Shown here: positions 24,666 through 33,822 of the stretch, in pieces | How the letters are laid out: each line of letters begins with the position of its first letter | Position numbering within the stretch: the stretch's first letter is position 1 | DNA from: Pseudomonas veronii | GTDB taxonomy: Bacteria > Pseudomonadota > Gammaproteobacteria > Pseudomonadales > Pseudomonadaceae | Direction of reading: 5' to 3' | Assembly: GCF_001439695.1 (NCBI RefSeq) | Contig: NZ_JYLL01000013.1 | Location: 1-64,000 of the forward strand | Length of the DNA stretch: 64,000 nucleotides | The notes under the pieces: generated by a model | The model's input: only the letters and a program-made list of their open reading frames with translations | The model's database searches: none | Told to the model about the DNA's origin: nothing | Made by a program: the position numbers and the translations under genes

Positions 24666-27600
24666 CTAAAACACCACCAACGACACTGAATCCCCGCCGA
24701 TATTGGCCACGTAGCCGTGGGAATCGTCTGGAGCCACCACCAGCCCGCGCGGCTTGTTAAACCCGGCATAGCTGCCAATCACCTGTCGCGAGCGCGTATC
24801 GATAATGCCCAGCAGGTCGCCATCGGTCTGCGACACGTAGGCCCGATCACGCCCGCGTTCGAAGGCGATGTCGTAGGGGCCCAGCAACCCGGTCAAGGTC
24901 TGCTCGATGCGCTGGGTCGAGGTGTTGCCGATCGTGACGCTGCCGCCTTCGCGCGCGCTGATATACACCTGAGAGCCACGGGGGTTATGGGCAATGGCGA
25001 CGGGGGCGGAGCGGGTGTCGGCGCTGTTGATCAGGCTGTTGGTCGGCAGATTGATGATGGACCAGTCGAAGAATGTGGCCACGTGTGCGCGGTTGTTATC
25101 AGGGCTGACGGCGACATCAATGGGCGCGCGCACCGGGATCGAAGCCACGCGTTGGTGGTTGCTTGTGTCGATGACGACCAGGCGCGATGCACCTTCATCG
25201 GCCACATACAGGCGCGAGCCGTTGGCATTGAAGCGAATGCCTCGGACGGTGGTGAACCCGGTCAGCGTGTCGATCAGCGAATAGTCCCGCGTGCTGTAGA
25301 GGCGAATCGGGGTGTTGGTGGCGCTGCTGTTGTCGGTCACATACAGACGCTCGGCCGTTGGATGAATGGCCAGGCGCAACGGCGAGCCCGGCACCTCGAA
25401 GCTGTCGATGACGCGGTTACGCAGGGTGTCGATGACCCAGATCGAAGTGCGGCCGAAGGTGCAGGCGACGTAGAGCCGCGTACCGTCCGGGCTGAGCGCC
25501 AGGGCGTTCGGCGAATTGCCCACCGGGATTGTGGCGAAGATGCCCACGGTGTTGCTTATGCGGTAGTCGACAGGGCGAAAGGCGATGGCGAAATCCTTAT
25601 GGGCGCTGCCGTTCAGCGATACCCGCGCCTCAACCCGCAGGGTGCTCTGGGTCGGCAAGGATTGCAGATAATCGGCGGGTAAGCGGACTTCCACGCGTTT
25701 GGCATTGAACTCCGCGGCGCTCAGCGGCGTGCCGTCGCGCAGCACCCGATTGGCCGCGGCCTTGATTTCGAGCCACACCGGCTGCCCGGTCCGCATGAAC
25801 GGCCATGCCTGAATCACTGCACTATGCGCCACGTTGGCGTTGATGATGCCGTTCGACGCCTGGGGCACGTTGACCAGGTCCAGCACTTGTTCGGCCAGCG
25901 GGTCGATGGTCAAGGTCAACACCTGGGAGATGCTGGTGGCACCGGCACGGGTCACGGTATAGGACAATGCAGCGTCTCTGCCCAGGTTGGCGGCAATCAC
26001 CCGATTACTGATGATGAAGTCGACATAACCTTTCATCGGGTCGCCTGGCCGTGGATTGATGACGGGCGTTCCGAGCCCGTAGGTGCCGGTGAATCTGGGC
26101 TGGATATCATCGCTGGCCAGCATCGGCTTGTAGCTCACCCGAAACGTGCAGACCGGCGGCTCCAGCACATGTTGCGGGTTGAGCCGGGCGGTGGAGGGGT
26201 CGGCGATGTTGATCGTGCTTTCCAGAATATGCGGCACCGGCAGTTGCAGACCGCTGCCGACGCTCATCACCAACGCCTGGGAATAACGGGTGCGCTGGCC
26301 GGCGTGCTCCACCCGATAGTAAATGCGCGCCGAGCCGTTGAGGTTGGCCACGACAAACACCCGTGCGATGACAAACGCCAGGTCCTGCCCGACCCACGGC
26401 CGGGTGATAGGGAACCGGTCCGGTGGGGCGCTGCCGCCCATGGCGCTGCCTTCGACGTACAGGGTGACCGTGGCGCCTTCCGTGAAAGCGGCATGCGCCG
26501 CAACCCTCACGTTGGCATTGCCTCGGGATTGCTCGGGGTCGAAGTTGAAGGCAGGGGCGGGTGCTTGCAACACCTCAGGCGCGGGCAGGGCGTCCTGGGG
26601 CTCGCCGATGTTGAGTTGCAGAATGGCCGACGGTGGGCGCCCCCCGGCGGTGTTGATGTAGTAGTAGAGCATCAGCTCGCCGCCATCGAGCTGGCGGATG
26701 TCACCGTCGATCCCATTGTGCAGTTCGAACACGACGCTGCCTTCGCCGGCCGGCAACCCGTGCTCCTGATAAAAACGGTGGCCGTTGGCGTAGGTGCCTT
26801 CCAGCACCAGCGTGACGCGGTCAAAGGGCTTTTGGCCGGTGTAAGCCGCGATCGTAACGGTCACCGGGTCGGTCAAGGGATGCAGAACGCCGCCGCTGGC
26901 GGCCGGCACTTGCGGTGCCACGAGGCCGGTTTGTTCGGGGGTTCCGCTCACTTGGACGAAGGTGTTTTCCGAGGGGCGGTTGACTTGCCCTGTGCGAATT
27001 CGCTCATAACTCAGTTGGATCAAGGCGCCGATAAGCATACGCACGTCAGCATTGGGCCATGGGACGTCGACGAAAGGCGTTGTGGTCGATGTGATACTGG
27101 CATTGTAGGTCTGTTCGACATCGACACCTTCCGGCAAACGCCCGCGAATGGTCAGTCGAAGACCGTCGCCCGACGCCCAGCCTTTTCCCTCGACAGCCAC
27201 CCTGAGGGTTGCGTCTTTGCCTGCCAGCGTGTCCGCATCCAGCGTGCCGGTCGGTGCTTCGACAATCTGGGCGGCGTCCAGCAACCGTTCGTTGGGATCC
27301 AGCCGCACTTCGATCAGTTGCATCGGCGAGCGCCCCGACGCGTAGTTGCCGACCTCATCGATGACATCGTAGGCGCAGGCCTGAAAGCCACTGCCGATGC
27401 GCAGCCAGGTGCCGTAATAGACCGTGATTGAAATCGGGTTGCGGCTGCTGGCCTCATTCTCTGTGACGATGTGCTCGATGATTTGCCCACCGATGATCAA
27501 GCGAATGCGATCGCGTACCGCCCGGTAGGTACTGGGAGGCCGGTTGAGGTCCAGCGGGTAAAAGGGGATTCTCACCACCACCCCACGCCCGGCTGCGGCC

Positions 27601-28076
27601 GAATCGATCAGGACCTGCGCCGGTTGCGGTCGCGACAGTTGTTCATTGACCCAGGGCGGGCGGGTAACGGGGTCGCTGCCGGTTGGCGCCACGGTGTCGA
27701 TCTTGAGGGTCAGGCGTTGGGTTTCTTCTACGCGGTGATCGAGGTGCGTCACCCGGAAAAATACGGGCCCGGCGGCGCCGTCGACCAAGCGGGCCAGGGA
27801 GATGTGCAGGGTAATCGCCTTTGCTTCGCGCGCTTCTTGCTCGGTTACGGTATGGAAGTCGACCGGGACCAGCAGGTCGCTACAGAACAACTCGATGAAA
27901 TCGCCTTCAAGCTGGCCTGCGTAGGCGCGCAAGATGCAAATCAGGCCCGCGCTGCCATGGCTCTCCAGCAGCAGTTGATACACGCCGCCGGAGAAGCCCA
28001 CGACCGGGGTCGTCAGGCCGGGAATATAAGGCGACAACTGCGCGACGAAAGGGGGCGCGTTGCGGTCTGGAGCCAT
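24666..28076 (-). CDS. Ig-like repeat protein D with C-terminal beta-propeller
   Basis: A 1136-residue protein, start MAPDRNAPPFVAQLSPYIPG, preceded by GAGGTG. No signal peptide or membrane helix. About 820 residues of Ig-like modules (conserved ESxxxxGD, VTLVLEGTYANGHRFY and LNGSARIYYRVEHAG segments) are followed by a seven-bladed YVTN-type propeller: IPVGNSPNALALSPDGTRLY, RLAIHPTAERLYVTDNS, RGIRFNANGSRLYVADEG and later blades. It is a paralogue of protein C but has uniform base composition throughout. It may bind a surface polymer or partner protein, but nothing in the sequence proves this. Confidence 0.83.
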   Translation of the reverse strand: MAPDRNAPPFVAQLSPYIPGLTTPVVGFSGGVYQLLLESHGSAGLICILRAYAGQLEGDFIELFCSDLLVPVDFHTVTEQEAREAKAITLHISLARLVDGAAGPVFFRVTHLDHRVEETQRLTLKIDTVAPTGSDPVTRPPWVNEQLSRPQPAQVLIDSAAAGRGVVVRIPFYPLDLNRPPSTYRAVRDRIRLIIGGQIIEHIVTENEASSRNPISITVYYGTWLRIGSGFQACAYDVIDEVGNYASGRSPMQLIEVRLDPNERLLDAAQIVEAPTGTLDADTLAGKDATLRVAVEGKGWASGDGLRLTIRGRLPEGVDVEQTYNASITSTTTPFVDVPWPNADVRMLIGALIQLSYERIRTGQVNRPSENTFVQVSGTPEQTGLVAPQVPAASGGVLHPLTDPVTVTIAAYTGQKPFDRVTLVLEGTYANGHRFYQEHGLPAGEGSVVFELHNGIDGDIRQLDGGELMLYYYINTAGGRPPSAILQLNIGEPQDALPAPEVLQAPAPAFNFDPEQSRGNANVRVAAHAAFTEGATVTLYVEGSAMGGSAPPDRFPITRPWVGQDLAFVIARVFVVANLNGSARIYYRVEHAGQRTRYSQALVMSVGSGLQLPVPHILESTINIADPSTARLNPQHVLEPPVCTFRVSYKPMLASDDIQPRFTGTYGLGTPVINPRPGDPMKGYVDFIISNRVIAANLGRDAALSYTVTRAGATSISQVLTLTIDPLAEQVLDLVNVPQASNGIINANVAHSAVIQAWPFMRTGQPVWLEIKAAANRVLRDGTPLSAAEFNAKRVEVRLPADYLQSLPTQSTLRVEARVSLNGSAHKDFAIAFRPVDYRISNTVGIFATIPVGNSPNALALSPDGTRLYVACTFGRTSIWVIDTLRNRVIDSFEVPGSPLRLAIHPTAERLYVTDNSSATNTPIRLYSTRDYSLIDTLTGFTTVRGIRFNANGSRLYVADEGASRLVVIDTSNHQRVASIPVRAPIDVAVSPDNNRAHVATFFDWSIINLPTNSLINSADTRSAPVAIAHNPRGSQVYISAREGGSVTIGNTSTQRIEQTLTGLLGPYDIAFERGRDRAYVSQTDGDLLGIIDTRSRQVIGSYAGFNKPRGLVVAPDDSHGYVANIGGDSVSLVVF

Positions 28077-28160
28077 GGTTTTCACCTCGTGCTGGGCCAA
28101 GGAGCCGAAAAGGTCCGGGGCACACAAGGATTGAACGCAGAAGGGCTGCGAGCAGGCTAG

Positions 28161-28176
28161 CTGTTAGAAATGACAG
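28161..28176 (-). promoter_or_regulatory. 16-bp dyad, copy 5
   Basis: CTGTTAGAAATGACAG on the plus strand, 85 bp upstream of protein D and just downstream of the end of the tct operon. The adjacent TGCCGAC is shared with copy 4. Confidence 0.62.
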
Positions 28177-28208
28177 TGCCGACAGGCGGTAGCGGCCCTC
28201 GGCAGCCG

Positions 28209-29237
28209 CTAGCCTTGGCGGTTCCAATGCCTGAACAGCGGCTCCGCCAGAAACAACACGAACAACAAGCGCATCACCTGCATTGCCGTCACCAACGGCA
28301 CCGACAGTTGCAGGGTTTCCGCGGTCAAGCTCATCTCGGCAATACCACCGGGCATCATGCCCAGGGTCAATGAGCGCAGGTCCAGTTGGGTCATCGCACT
28401 CAAGCCCACGGCGGCCAGCGTCGCCAGCACCATGGTCAAGGCGGTGCCGATCAAGGTGCGCGCCATGAACGACGGCGCACTGCGGAAGAACTGACGATTG
28501 AAGTGGCAGCCCAACCCGCTGCCGATCAGCCACTGGCCGATCTGGCTGCCGCCGTCGGGCAGGCCGATGTGCAGGTCCCACGCCACACTGGCGGTGGCAC
28601 TGACCAACAGTGGCCCGAACAACCATGGGTTCGGCTGACGCAAGCGTTGCCAGCCCCAGGCCACCAGCGCACCGGCGGGAAACAGCAGCGCCAGCCAGGC
28701 CCAGCTCACCGGGGCGGGATGAAACTGCGGCGCGCCACCGTCCAGCACGTACTTGAAGATCGCCGGTACGCACAGCACCACCACCAACACCCGCAGGCTT
28801 TGCCCCGCCGCGACCCGGCTGAGCACCGCGCCATTGCGTGCGCCGAGGTTGACCATCTCGCCGGAACCGCCTGGCATGCTGGAGAAAAACGCGGTGGCGC
28901 GGTCTTCGCCGCTGCGGCGCATCAACCACACGCCGACCACGCTCGACAGGCTGGTGACCAGCGCGCCGAAGAAGATCAAACCGAAGTGGCTCATCACCTG
29001 TTCGATCACCAGCGGAGTGAAGTGCAGGCCGATACCGATGCCCACCACCCATTGGCCGCCTTTGCGCCCGCCGGGAATCTCCGCCAACTGCCACGGCGTG
29101 AGGCAGCGCACGAGGATGATCGCCAGTAGCGAACCGACCATATACGGCAACGGCCAGCCGATCTGGCTGGCCAGGTAACCGCCGGCCAGGCCGACCAGCG
29201 GTGTTCCCCACCAGTGTTTAAAGCTGGCCTCAGACAT
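28209..29237 (-). CDS. AbrB-family membrane protein
   Basis: A 342-residue polytopic membrane protein with about ten helices in two similar halves, each carrying a GMMPGG- or SMPGGSGEM-type motif, as in the AbrB (ammonia monooxygenase-like) membrane family. It is not the DNA-binding AbrB. Its ATG overlaps the tctA stop by 8 bases, so it is translated with the tricarboxylate transporter. Function in that context is unknown; an accessory transporter is plausible. Confidence 0.83.
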   Translation of the reverse strand: MSEASFKHWWGTPLVGLAGGYLASQIGWPLPYMVGSLLAIILVRCLTPWQLAEIPGGRKGGQWVVGIGIGLHFTPLVIEQVMSHFGLIFFGALVTSLSSVVGVWLMRRSGEDRATAFFSSMPGGSGEMVNLGARNGAVLSRVAAGQSLRVLVVVLCVPAIFKYVLDGGAPQFHPAPVSWAWLALLFPAGALVAWGWQRLRQPNPWLFGPLLVSATASVAWDLHIGLPDGGSQIGQWLIGSGLGCHFNRQFFRSAPSFMARTLIGTALTMVLATLAAVGLSAMTQLDLRSLTLGMMPGGIAEMSLTAETLQLSVPLVTAMQVMRLLFVLFLAEPLFRHWNRQG

Positions 29238-30744
29238 CGGCCACGGCACGACGCTGCAACGCACGTTTGCGGTAGATGCGCGCCAGCGGTAACAGCAGCA
29301 TCACGGCGGTCAATACCCAGACGCCGAAGGTGATCGGGCTGGACCACAGGATCTCCAGCGCACCGTTGGAGATCGACAGCGCGCGGCGCAGGTTCTGCTC
29401 CATCAGGCCGCCGAGGATAAAGCCCAGCAACACCGGCGACAGCGGGAAGTCGAGCTTGCGCAGGATGTAGCCAAAGATGCCGATACCGATCATCAGGAAC
29501 AGATCGAACGTGGTGGCGTGAACCGCGTACACGCCGATCGCGGTAATGATCGCGATCACCGGCACCAGCGCCCAGTTCGGCACGGCGAGGATGCGCGTGA
29601 AGATGCGGATCATCGGGATGTTGAGGATCACCAGCATGATGTTGGCGATGAACAACGAGGCGATCAGGCCCCAGACGATATCCGGTTGCTGTTGGAACAA
29701 CAGCGGGCCCGGCGTGATGTTGTACAGCGACAGGGCGCCGATCATCACCGCGGTGGTGCCCGAACCCGGCACGCCCAGGGTCAGCATCGGCACCAGCGCG
29801 CCGCAGGCGGAGGCGCCGATGGCGGTTTCCGGTGCCGCCAGACCGCGCATGTCACCCTGCCCGAATTTACCGCTGGCCCCGGCCAGGCGTTTCTCGGTCA
29901 TGTAGGCCACGGCTGACGCCAACGTCGCGCCGGCGCCGGGCAATACGCCCATGATGAAACCCAGCAGGCCGCACCGGATGTTCACCACAAATACCGACGA
30001 GGCTTCCTTCAGGTTAAACATCATCCGCCCGGTGGCTTTCACTGCTTCCTGGCCACGGTGGGTTTTTTCCAGCAGCAACAGGATCTCGCTGATGGAGAAC
30101 AGGCCCAGCACCAACACCACGAACTGGATGCCGTCGGTCAGGTGGATGTTATCGCCGGTAAAGCGGTACACGCCGCTGTTGGCGTCGATGCCCACCGCCG
30201 ACAGGAACAGGCCGATCAGCGCCGCGACAAAGGTCTTCAGCGGTTTATCGCCGGCCATGCCGCCGAGGCAGACAATCGCGAACACCATCAGTACGAAATA
30301 TTCCGCCGGGCCGAAGGCAATCGCCCACTTGGCCAGCAGCGGGGCAAACAGCACCATGCCGCAGGTGGCGATAAACGCGCCGATGAACGAACTCCACGCC
30401 GACAACGACAAGGCCACACCGGCCAGGCCTTTGCGGGCCATCGGGTAACCGTCGAGGGTGGTCATCACGGTGGAGGCTTCGCCCGGGATGTTCAGCAGGA
30501 TCGAACTGATACGCCCACCGTATTCGCAGCCCAGGTACACGGCCGCCAGCAGGATCAACGCCGACTCCGGCGGCAGGCCCAGGGCGAACGCGATGGGGAT
30601 CAGCAGCGCCACGCCGTTGATCGGGCCCAGGCCCGGCAGCAGGCCGACCACGGTGCCGATCAAGGTGCCGCACAGCGCGGTCACCAGGTTGTAGGGGGAC
30701 AGTGCCACGCCGAAGCCCTGGCCCAAATAGCCGAAAGTATCCAT
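29230..30744 (-). CDS. tctA: Tripartite tricarboxylate transporter large membrane subunit TctA
   Basis: A 504-residue protein with about 12 helices, the usual TctA length. It carries the family motifs LIGTVVGLLPGLGPINGVALL near the N-terminus and GVLPGAGATLASAVAY in the second half, the two pseudo-repeats that form the substrate path. The start MDTFGYLGQGFG was chosen over an upstream ATG that would overlap tctB. It follows tctB by one base. Confidence 0.95.
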   Translation of the reverse strand: MDTFGYLGQGFGVALSPYNLVTALCGTLIGTVVGLLPGLGPINGVALLIPIAFALGLPPESALILLAAVYLGCEYGGRISSILLNIPGEASTVMTTLDGYPMARKGLAGVALSLSAWSSFIGAFIATCGMVLFAPLLAKWAIAFGPAEYFVLMVFAIVCLGGMAGDKPLKTFVAALIGLFLSAVGIDANSGVYRFTGDNIHLTDGIQFVVLVLGLFSISEILLLLEKTHRGQEAVKATGRMMFNLKEASSVFVVNIRCGLLGFIMGVLPGAGATLASAVAYMTEKRLAGASGKFGQGDMRGLAAPETAIGASACGALVPMLTLGVPGSGTTAVMIGALSLYNITPGPLLFQQQPDIVWGLIASLFIANIMLVILNIPMIRIFTRILAVPNWALVPVIAIITAIGVYAVHATTFDLFLMIGIGIFGYILRKLDFPLSPVLLGFILGGLMEQNLRRALSISNGALEILWSSPITFGVWVLTAVMLLLPLARIYRKRALQRRAVADV

Positions 30745-30745
30745 A

Positions 30746-31204
30746 TCAGTTCTCCAGAACGTCGAGCAGGCCGAGGGGCAGCGGAACATCCATGGCTTTA
30801 TCGAACAGCAGATAAAGGCCGACGCTCATCAAGGTGATGATCACCGCACCGGGCAACCAGCGGCCGCCATACAGCCGTGCCATCGGAATGCCGATCAACA
30901 TGCTGCTGAGAATGAAACCGAGGGATTCGAAGGTGGCGGCAAACACGATCAACAGCGCCACGCAGATGCCGATCTTGATCAGGGTGGCGCGGTCCAGCGC
31001 GGGTTCTTCCTCAGTGTGTTTGGTCGGCTGCGGGCGAAACAGCATGTAGATCAGCGCCAGGCTCATCAGCCCAAGCATCAGCAGCGGGTAGGCCCGAGGC
31101 CCCACGGGTTCGTAGGAAAACGACGCCTGGTAGGGCCAGGCCATCAAGGCCAGGCCCGCGCAGGCCAGCAGCAGCGCGGCGGCGAATATGCGTTGTAAGA
31201 GCAT
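30746..31204 (-). CDS. tctB: Tripartite tricarboxylate transporter small membrane subunit TctB
   Basis: A 152-residue protein with four predicted helices, typical of TctB: FAAALLLACAGLALMAW, LLMLGLMSLALIYMLF, ICVALLIVFAATFESLGFIL and GAVIITLMSVGLYLLF. AGGAG lies 7 nt before the ATG at 31204. It lies between tctC and tctA. Confidence 0.93.
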   Translation of the reverse strand: MLLQRIFAAALLLACAGLALMAWPYQASFSYEPVGPRAYPLLMLGLMSLALIYMLFRPQPTKHTEEEPALDRATLIKIGICVALLIVFAATFESLGFILSSMLIGIPMARLYGGRWLPGAVIITLMSVGLYLLFDKAMDVPLPLGLLDVLEN

Positions 31205-31264
31205 GTTGAACTCCTGGGCCACGCCCCTGGTTCAGCAGGGCGTGGCCGCGCGACAGAGGGGCGA

Positions 31265-32248
31265 TTACTGGATCAGGCCGAACTCTTTGGCCAGCACTTT
31301 GTAGTCCGCTACCTGCTTCTTCACGTAGGTGTCCAGCTCCGGGCCGGTCATGGCGAACGGGAACAGCTCGCGCTGGTCACGCAGCTTGGCGAAGTCTTCG
31401 GAGGCCAGCAGTTTGTCGAAGGCGTCTTTCCACCAGGCGTAGTCGGCATCGCTGACTTTTGGCCCAAGGTAGAAACCGCGCACCACTGGCCAGACGATGT
31501 CGTAGCCTTGCTCTCTGGCGGTCGGAATATCCTTCATTTCCGGCTCGTCCAGGCGCGCTTCGGAGAACACCGCGAGCAAGCGCATGTCTCCACTCTGGAT
31601 ATGGGGCATGGAATCGGAGATGTCGGTACTGCCCACCTGGATGTGGTTGCCCATCAGCGCGGTGACAATTTCACCGCCACCTTCCAGCGCCACATAGCGC
31701 AGGTCGCGCGGGTTGATCCCGGCGGCCTTGGCGATCAGCGCGGTTTGCATCCAGTCCTGGCTACCCACGGTGCCGCCGGAACCGATGACCACTTTGCTCG
31801 GATCTTTCTTCAGTGCCTGCACCAGGTCGTCGAGATTTTTGTAAGGCGAATCGCTTTTCACCGCGATGGCGCCGTAGCTGGTGCCGACCGCCGCCAGCCA
31901 ACGCACGGCGCTTTCATCGAAGCGCCCGAACTTGCCCTGGGCCAGGTTCAACAGCGAGCCGCTGGACCAGGCCACCAGGGTGCCGCCGTCTGCAGGGCGC
32001 TGTGCGACCACGGCGTTGTAGGCCACTGCGCCCACGCCACCGGGCATGTAGGTCACGCGCATCGGCTTGCTCAGCAGCTTCTGGTTGACCAGCGCGCTTT
32101 GCGCCAGTTTGCAGGTCAGGTCAAAACCACCGCCAGGGGAGGCCGGGGCGATGCATTCCGGGCGCTTGGGTTCGTCGGCGGCCAGCAGTTGGCCGGCGAA
32201 CAGCATGCAGCCGGCGGCGAGGGCGAATTTACGCAATGAAAGGGTCAT
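31265..32248 (-). CDS. tctC: Periplasmic tricarboxylate-binding protein TctC
   Basis: A 327-residue TTT-family binding protein with a signal peptide (MTLSLRKFALAAGCMLFAGQLLA, cleavage at A-A-D). The mature part has ECIAPASPGGGFDLTCKLAQ, the citrate-binding P-loop-like segment of TctC. A Crc/Hfq CA motif (AACAACAA) sits just before the ribosome-binding site, so translation is probably repressed on preferred carbon sources. Confidence 0.94.
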   Translation of the reverse strand: MTLSLRKFALAAGCMLFAGQLLAADEPKRPECIAPASPGGGFDLTCKLAQSALVNQKLLSKPMRVTYMPGGVGAVAYNAVVAQRPADGGTLVAWSSGSLLNLAQGKFGRFDESAVRWLAAVGTSYGAIAVKSDSPYKNLDDLVQALKKDPSKVVIGSGGTVGSQDWMQTALIAKAAGINPRDLRYVALEGGGEIVTALMGNHIQVGSTDISDSMPHIQSGDMRLLAVFSEARLDEPEMKDIPTAREQGYDIVWPVVRGFYLGPKVSDADYAWWKDAFDKLLASEDFAKLRDQRELFPFAMTGPELDTYVKKQVADYKVLAKEFGLIQ

Positions 32249-32262
32249 GGTTATCTCCATCG

Positions 32263-32270
32263 TTGTTGTT
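32263..32270 (-). promoter_or_regulatory. CA motif (Crc/Hfq site) in the tctC leader
   Basis: AACAACAA on the mRNA strand, a perfect match to AANAANAA, 14 bases upstream of the tctC ATG and next to the GGAG ribosome-binding site. Confidence 0.65.
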
Positions 32271-32295
32271 ATGAGTGGCTATTACCAGGCACTGC

Positions 32296-33588
32296 TTACC
32301 AGAGCGCGACGCTGTAACTGACCAGCAGGCGTACTTCATCCGCATCACGCGCTGAATAGTTGGAACGATAGGTCGCATTGCGCAGGCGCACGGCGACATC
32401 CTTGAACGTGCCGCTTTGCACCACGTACTTGATCTCGCTGTTGCGTTCCCACTCCTTGCCGGTCTCGCCGTTCTTGAGCTTGATATGGTCACCCGACAGG
32501 TAACGGCTCATGAAACTCAGGCCGGGAATCCCCAGCTTGGCGAAGTCATAGTCGTAGCGTGCCTGCCAGGAGCGTTCCTCAGCGCCGGCAAAGTCGTTGA
32601 TCTGCACGAAGTTGACCAGGTACGGGTCGCTGCCATCCACATACGGAAACGCACTGTCGCCGGACATGTGCTGGTAGCCGGCGCTGAGCTTATGGCCATT
32701 GAGGGCATAGCTGAACAGGCCGTTGAGGGAGGTGTTGTCGATCTTGCCGCCGCGGGCGGCGCCGGTGTCGTCGCTGATCGCCAGGCGCAGATCGGTGGCG
32801 AAGGTGCCGGGGCCCATCGGGCGCGCAGCCACCAGGCCGAGGAAGTGCTGGCGGTACACGTCGTCGAGTTGGGCGAAGTGATAGCTGCCGGTGATCTTGT
32901 CGGCGAACTTGTAGTCCACGCCGCCGAAATTGAAGTGCTTGCCGGTGGCGCCGCTGAGGAAACGGCTGTTCTTGTTGTTGAGGGCGATGTCCTCGTAGTT
33001 GGTGTCGTCGCGGTCCTTGGCCTTGTCGAGACGGCCACCGGTGAACACCAGGTTCTTGAACTCTTTCGAGGTGATCAGGCCGCCGTTGAAGGTTTGCGGC
33101 AGGATGCGGCCGTCGTTGGGCTTGAGGATCGGCAGCTCGGGGATCAGCGCGCCGACTTTCAGTTCGGTGGCGGAGATCTTCACTTTGCCGGTCAGGCCCA
33201 GCTTGGAATACTCGTTGGCGGCGCGGCCATCGTCGTGGGTGGGCAGCAGGCCAGTGCCGGTGCGGTCGGGGCTGGAGTCGAGCTTGACGCCGAGCATGCC
33301 CAGCGCATCCACGCCAAAGCCGACGGTGCCATCGGTGTAGCCCGATTGCAGGTTGAGCATGAAGCCCTGGGCCCATTCGTCGCGCTTGGATTGCTGGGCG
33401 CTGGTGCCGTCGCGAAAGTCGCGGTTGAAGTACATGTTGCGGGTTTCCAGGGTCGCGCTGCTGTCTTCGAAGAAGGCGGCTTGGGCAAGCGGCGAAAAGC
33501 CGGCAAGGGTGGCGGCGCTGGCAAGGGCGGTTTGGGTCAGGCGGGAAAAACGCACAGGCGTGCAAGCCTGGGGCTGTGTCGACAGCAT
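32296..33588 (-). CDS. OprD-family outer-membrane porin, OpdH-like
   Basis: A 430-residue OprD-family porin with signal peptide (cleavage near AQA-AFFED). The mature start FFEDSSATLETRNMYFNRDFR and the terminal LLVSYSVALW (aromatic end of the last beta strand) are typical. Linkage to tctCBA and tctDE matches P. aeruginosa opdH, which takes up tricarboxylates such as cis-aconitate, so the substrate is inferred from context. The leader carries a CA motif. Confidence 0.92.
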   Translation of the reverse strand: MLSTQPQACTPVRFSRLTQTALASAATLAGFSPLAQAAFFEDSSATLETRNMYFNRDFRDGTSAQQSKRDEWAQGFMLNLQSGYTDGTVGFGVDALGMLGVKLDSSPDRTGTGLLPTHDDGRAANEYSKLGLTGKVKISATELKVGALIPELPILKPNDGRILPQTFNGGLITSKEFKNLVFTGGRLDKAKDRDDTNYEDIALNNKNSRFLSGATGKHFNFGGVDYKFADKITGSYHFAQLDDVYRQHFLGLVAARPMGPGTFATDLRLAISDDTGAARGGKIDNTSLNGLFSYALNGHKLSAGYQHMSGDSAFPYVDGSDPYLVNFVQINDFAGAEERSWQARYDYDFAKLGIPGLSFMSRYLSGDHIKLKNGETGKEWERNSEIKYVVQSGTFKDVAVRLRNATYRSNYSARDADEVRLLVSYSVALW

Positions 33589-33602
33589 CGTTGAGTACTC
33601 CG

Positions 33603-33610
33603 TTATTGTT
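33603..33610 (-). promoter_or_regulatory. CA motif (Crc/Hfq site) in the porin gene leader
   Basis: AACAATAA on the mRNA strand, 14 bases upstream of the porin ATG and beside the CGGAG ribosome-binding site. A hairpin (AAACGC-TTCGAG-GCGTTT, near 33622-33642) lies just upstream in the same leader. Confidence 0.6.
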
Positions 33611-33822
33611 CTTATTTGACGAAAACGCTTCGAGGCGTTTTTCGGGCGCTACGGATCAGGCAGCTCGGCGGGCATGGCCTACCGTGGCTGGATGCTAAAG
33701 GGTGAAGCTTTCACTAACCTTTCAGTTGCCTTTCAATGTTTTCGGGCTTCACAGCCCAGGCGGCGCCTGTAAACTGCCTCGCAGAGCGTGGCGCCGACCA
33801 CCCCCGAATGAGGTAGAAATCC

